Shown here: positions 63,065 to 64,000 of the stretch, piece after piece | Position numbering within the stretch: the stretch's first letter is position 1 | Layout of the letters: each line of letters opens with the position of its first letter | From: Allopusillimonas ginsengisoli | Lineage (GTDB): Bacteria > Pseudomonadota > Gammaproteobacteria > Burkholderiales > Burkholderiaceae_B | Direction: 5' to 3' | Length of the DNA: 64,000 nucleotides | Assembly (NCBI GenBank): GCA_005239165.1 | Contig: RAPG01000009.1 | Span: 1 to 64,000, forward strand | Notes under the pieces: generated by a model | Seen by the model: the letters and a program-made list of their open reading frames with translations, nothing else | Database searches by the model: none | Told to the model about the DNA's origin: nothing | Position numbers and translations under genes: made by a program

Positions 63065-64000
63065 ATGAAAATCAAAACCACCGTCGCATTGCTGGCCTGC
63101 CTGGCCGCCCCGCTTTCCGTCTCTGCTCAAGAGACTCTTAATATCGGAGCGCTCGTCACGCTGTCCGGCGCTGGCGCATCGTGGGGGCAAGGCATGAAAA
63201 ATGCCGCTGAAATCGCCGCCGATGAAGTCAATGAAAAGGGCGGCCTCGAAGTTGGCGGCAAGAAGTACAAAGTCAATGTCATCGCTTACGACGACAAATA
63301 CCAGGCCAATGAGGCGGTAACGGTGGCCAACCGTCTTGTCTTCGAAGACAAGGTTCAGTACATCATTGGCCCTGTGGGTTCAGCTCCGGTCTTGGCTATA
63401 CAGCCCATCACGGAAAAGAACAAAGTCATCGTCATGACGCTCGGCTTCACCTCGAAGGCCCTGCAAAAAGAAAAACCTTTCACATTCCGCCCCAATGTCA
63501 CGACCGCCGAGGTATCGCAGCCGCAAATCGACTGGATCGTCGAATCACAGGGAATCAAGAAGGTCGGGGCGTTATTTCCTAATGACGAAACCGGACAGCA
63601 AATCGCGATCGACCTTAAGGCCGCTTACAAACACGCAGGTGCCGATCTGGCAGCTGTCGAGTTTTTCGAGCGCGACAGAGTAGACTTCGTTCCCTTGCTA
63701 ACCCGCATGGCCGCTCGCGGCATCACCGCAATCGAACTCGATGGCAACTCACCAACGACAGCGGGCCTCATCGTCAAGCAAGCACGCGAAATCGGATTCA
63801 CAGGGAACATTATCCGTACCGGCGGCCCGGCCACTCAGGAAATCGTTAACGTGGCCGGCAAGCAAGCCTCGGAAGGCATGTTTGTGCATACACCTATTGA
63901 CCCCGAGCTGGATAGCACCAAAGCCTACACCGAAGCGTATGCAGCTAAATACAAGACTGCAATGAATGGCTTCAGCCCTGCGTTCTACGACGGCACACGC
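63065..64000 (+). CDS. branched-chain-amino-acid-type ABC binding protein (partial)
   Basis: A periplasmic binding protein of the Peripla_BP_6/LivJ family, cut by the window end after 312 codons. Signal peptide MKIKTTVALLACLAAPLSVS (cleavage near SAQ), then LNIGALVTLSGAGASWGQGM KNAAEIAADEVNEKGGLEVG, the typical LSGxxAxxGxxxxxxxxxAxxxxN pattern. It follows the hydrolase by 25 bp and probably brings in the substrate of the tcu/hydrolase genes. Ligand unknown. Confidence 0.88.
   Translation, partial: MKIKTTVALLACLAAPLSVSAQETLNIGALVTLSGAGASWGQGMKNAAEIAADEVNEKGGLEVGGKKYKVNVIAYDDKYQANEAVTVANRLVFEDKVQYIIGPVGSAPVLAIQPITEKNKVIVMTLGFTSKALQKEKPFTFRPNVTTAEVSQPQIDWIVESQGIKKVGALFPNDETGQQIAIDLKAAYKHAGADLAAVEFFERDRVDFVPLLTRMAARGITAIELDGNSPTTAGLIVKQAREIGFTGNIIRTGGPATQEIVNVAGKQASEGMFVHTPIDPELDSTKAYTEAYAAKYKTAMNGFSPAFYDGTR

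Noticed and set aside
1..64000. tRNA genes
   Set aside because: GTTCGAATC-like T-loop strings occur only inside coding genes or without a matching acceptor stem; no cloverleaf could be drawn.

Overview
The window reads as chromosomal DNA of a betaproteobacterium of the order Burkholderiales, most likely Alcaligenaceae (Bordetella/Pusillimonas/Advenella-like). This rests on gene content: a Bug-type binding protein with TctA/TctB, many LysR and GntR regulators, a TonB-receptor/DUF3649/PepSY/DUF3325 iron-uptake operon, and several small catabolic clusters. No rRNA, tRNA or CRISPR array was found. The genus cannot be fixed by eye.

Layout. 1-4.2 kb: dtd, then a graveyard of truncated genes (toxin-less HTH antitoxins, a ribbon-helix-helix protein, IS3, TRAP permease and hydrolase fragments) and a GNAT acetyltransferase. 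4.4-12.2 kb: a complete-looking sulfolactate utilisation cluster: tripartite tricarboxylate-type importer, sulfolactate sulfo-lyase suyAB, the two opposed sulfolactate dehydrogenases slcC and comC, and a GntR/HutC regulator. Two identical 22-bp boxes, each overlapping a good -35 element, precede the transporter and suyAB. 12.2-15.4 kb: LysR regulator, F420-type NAD(P)-binding oxidoreductase, SDR, and two broken genes. 15.5-22.6 kb: one giant glycine-rich autotransporter split by a single frameshift. 23.4-28 kb: iron-uptake operon with two more frameshifts. 28.5-34.4 kb: TetR regulator and two secreted proteins with a zinc-peptidase-like HExxH...E pattern that I cannot assign to a family.

34.5-36.8 kb is a second graveyard: an IS5-type transposase relic, an IS200/IS605 element with intact tnpA and a gutted tnpB, inserted in a FitA-like antitoxin gene, and a nonsense-mutated AbiEi-like antitoxin. 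36.9-41 kb holds an AraC regulator, an exported lipoprotein-like beta carbonic anhydrase and a beta-lactamase-fold serine hydrolase. 41-50.9 kb is a catabolic island: two MmgE/PrpD proteins, a NitT/TauT-type ABC importer, a 3-hydroxyisobutyrate-dehydrogenase-like enzyme, a carboxymuconolactone-decarboxylase-like protein, a GntR regulator, an MBL-fold lactonase-like hydrolase and an SDR. 51-58.5 kb: GDSL esterase autotransporter, two LysR genes with partners (epimerase-like; enolase-superfamily racemase) and a BrnT-like toxin-antitoxin pair. 59-64 kb: tcuAB (tricarballylate-type oxidation), an SCP2-like protein, an alpha/beta hydrolase and the start of a branched-chain-amino-acid-type ABC importer running off the window.

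A recurring oddity is that six otherwise well-conserved genes (tctB, the giant autotransporter, DUF3325, the TonB receptor, tcuB, and the 54.2-kb epimerase) each need exactly one added base to read through. Three of the sites are homopolymers. Either the assembly under-calls homopolymers, or these genes are decaying or use slippage. This should be settled before any of them is called a pseudogene.
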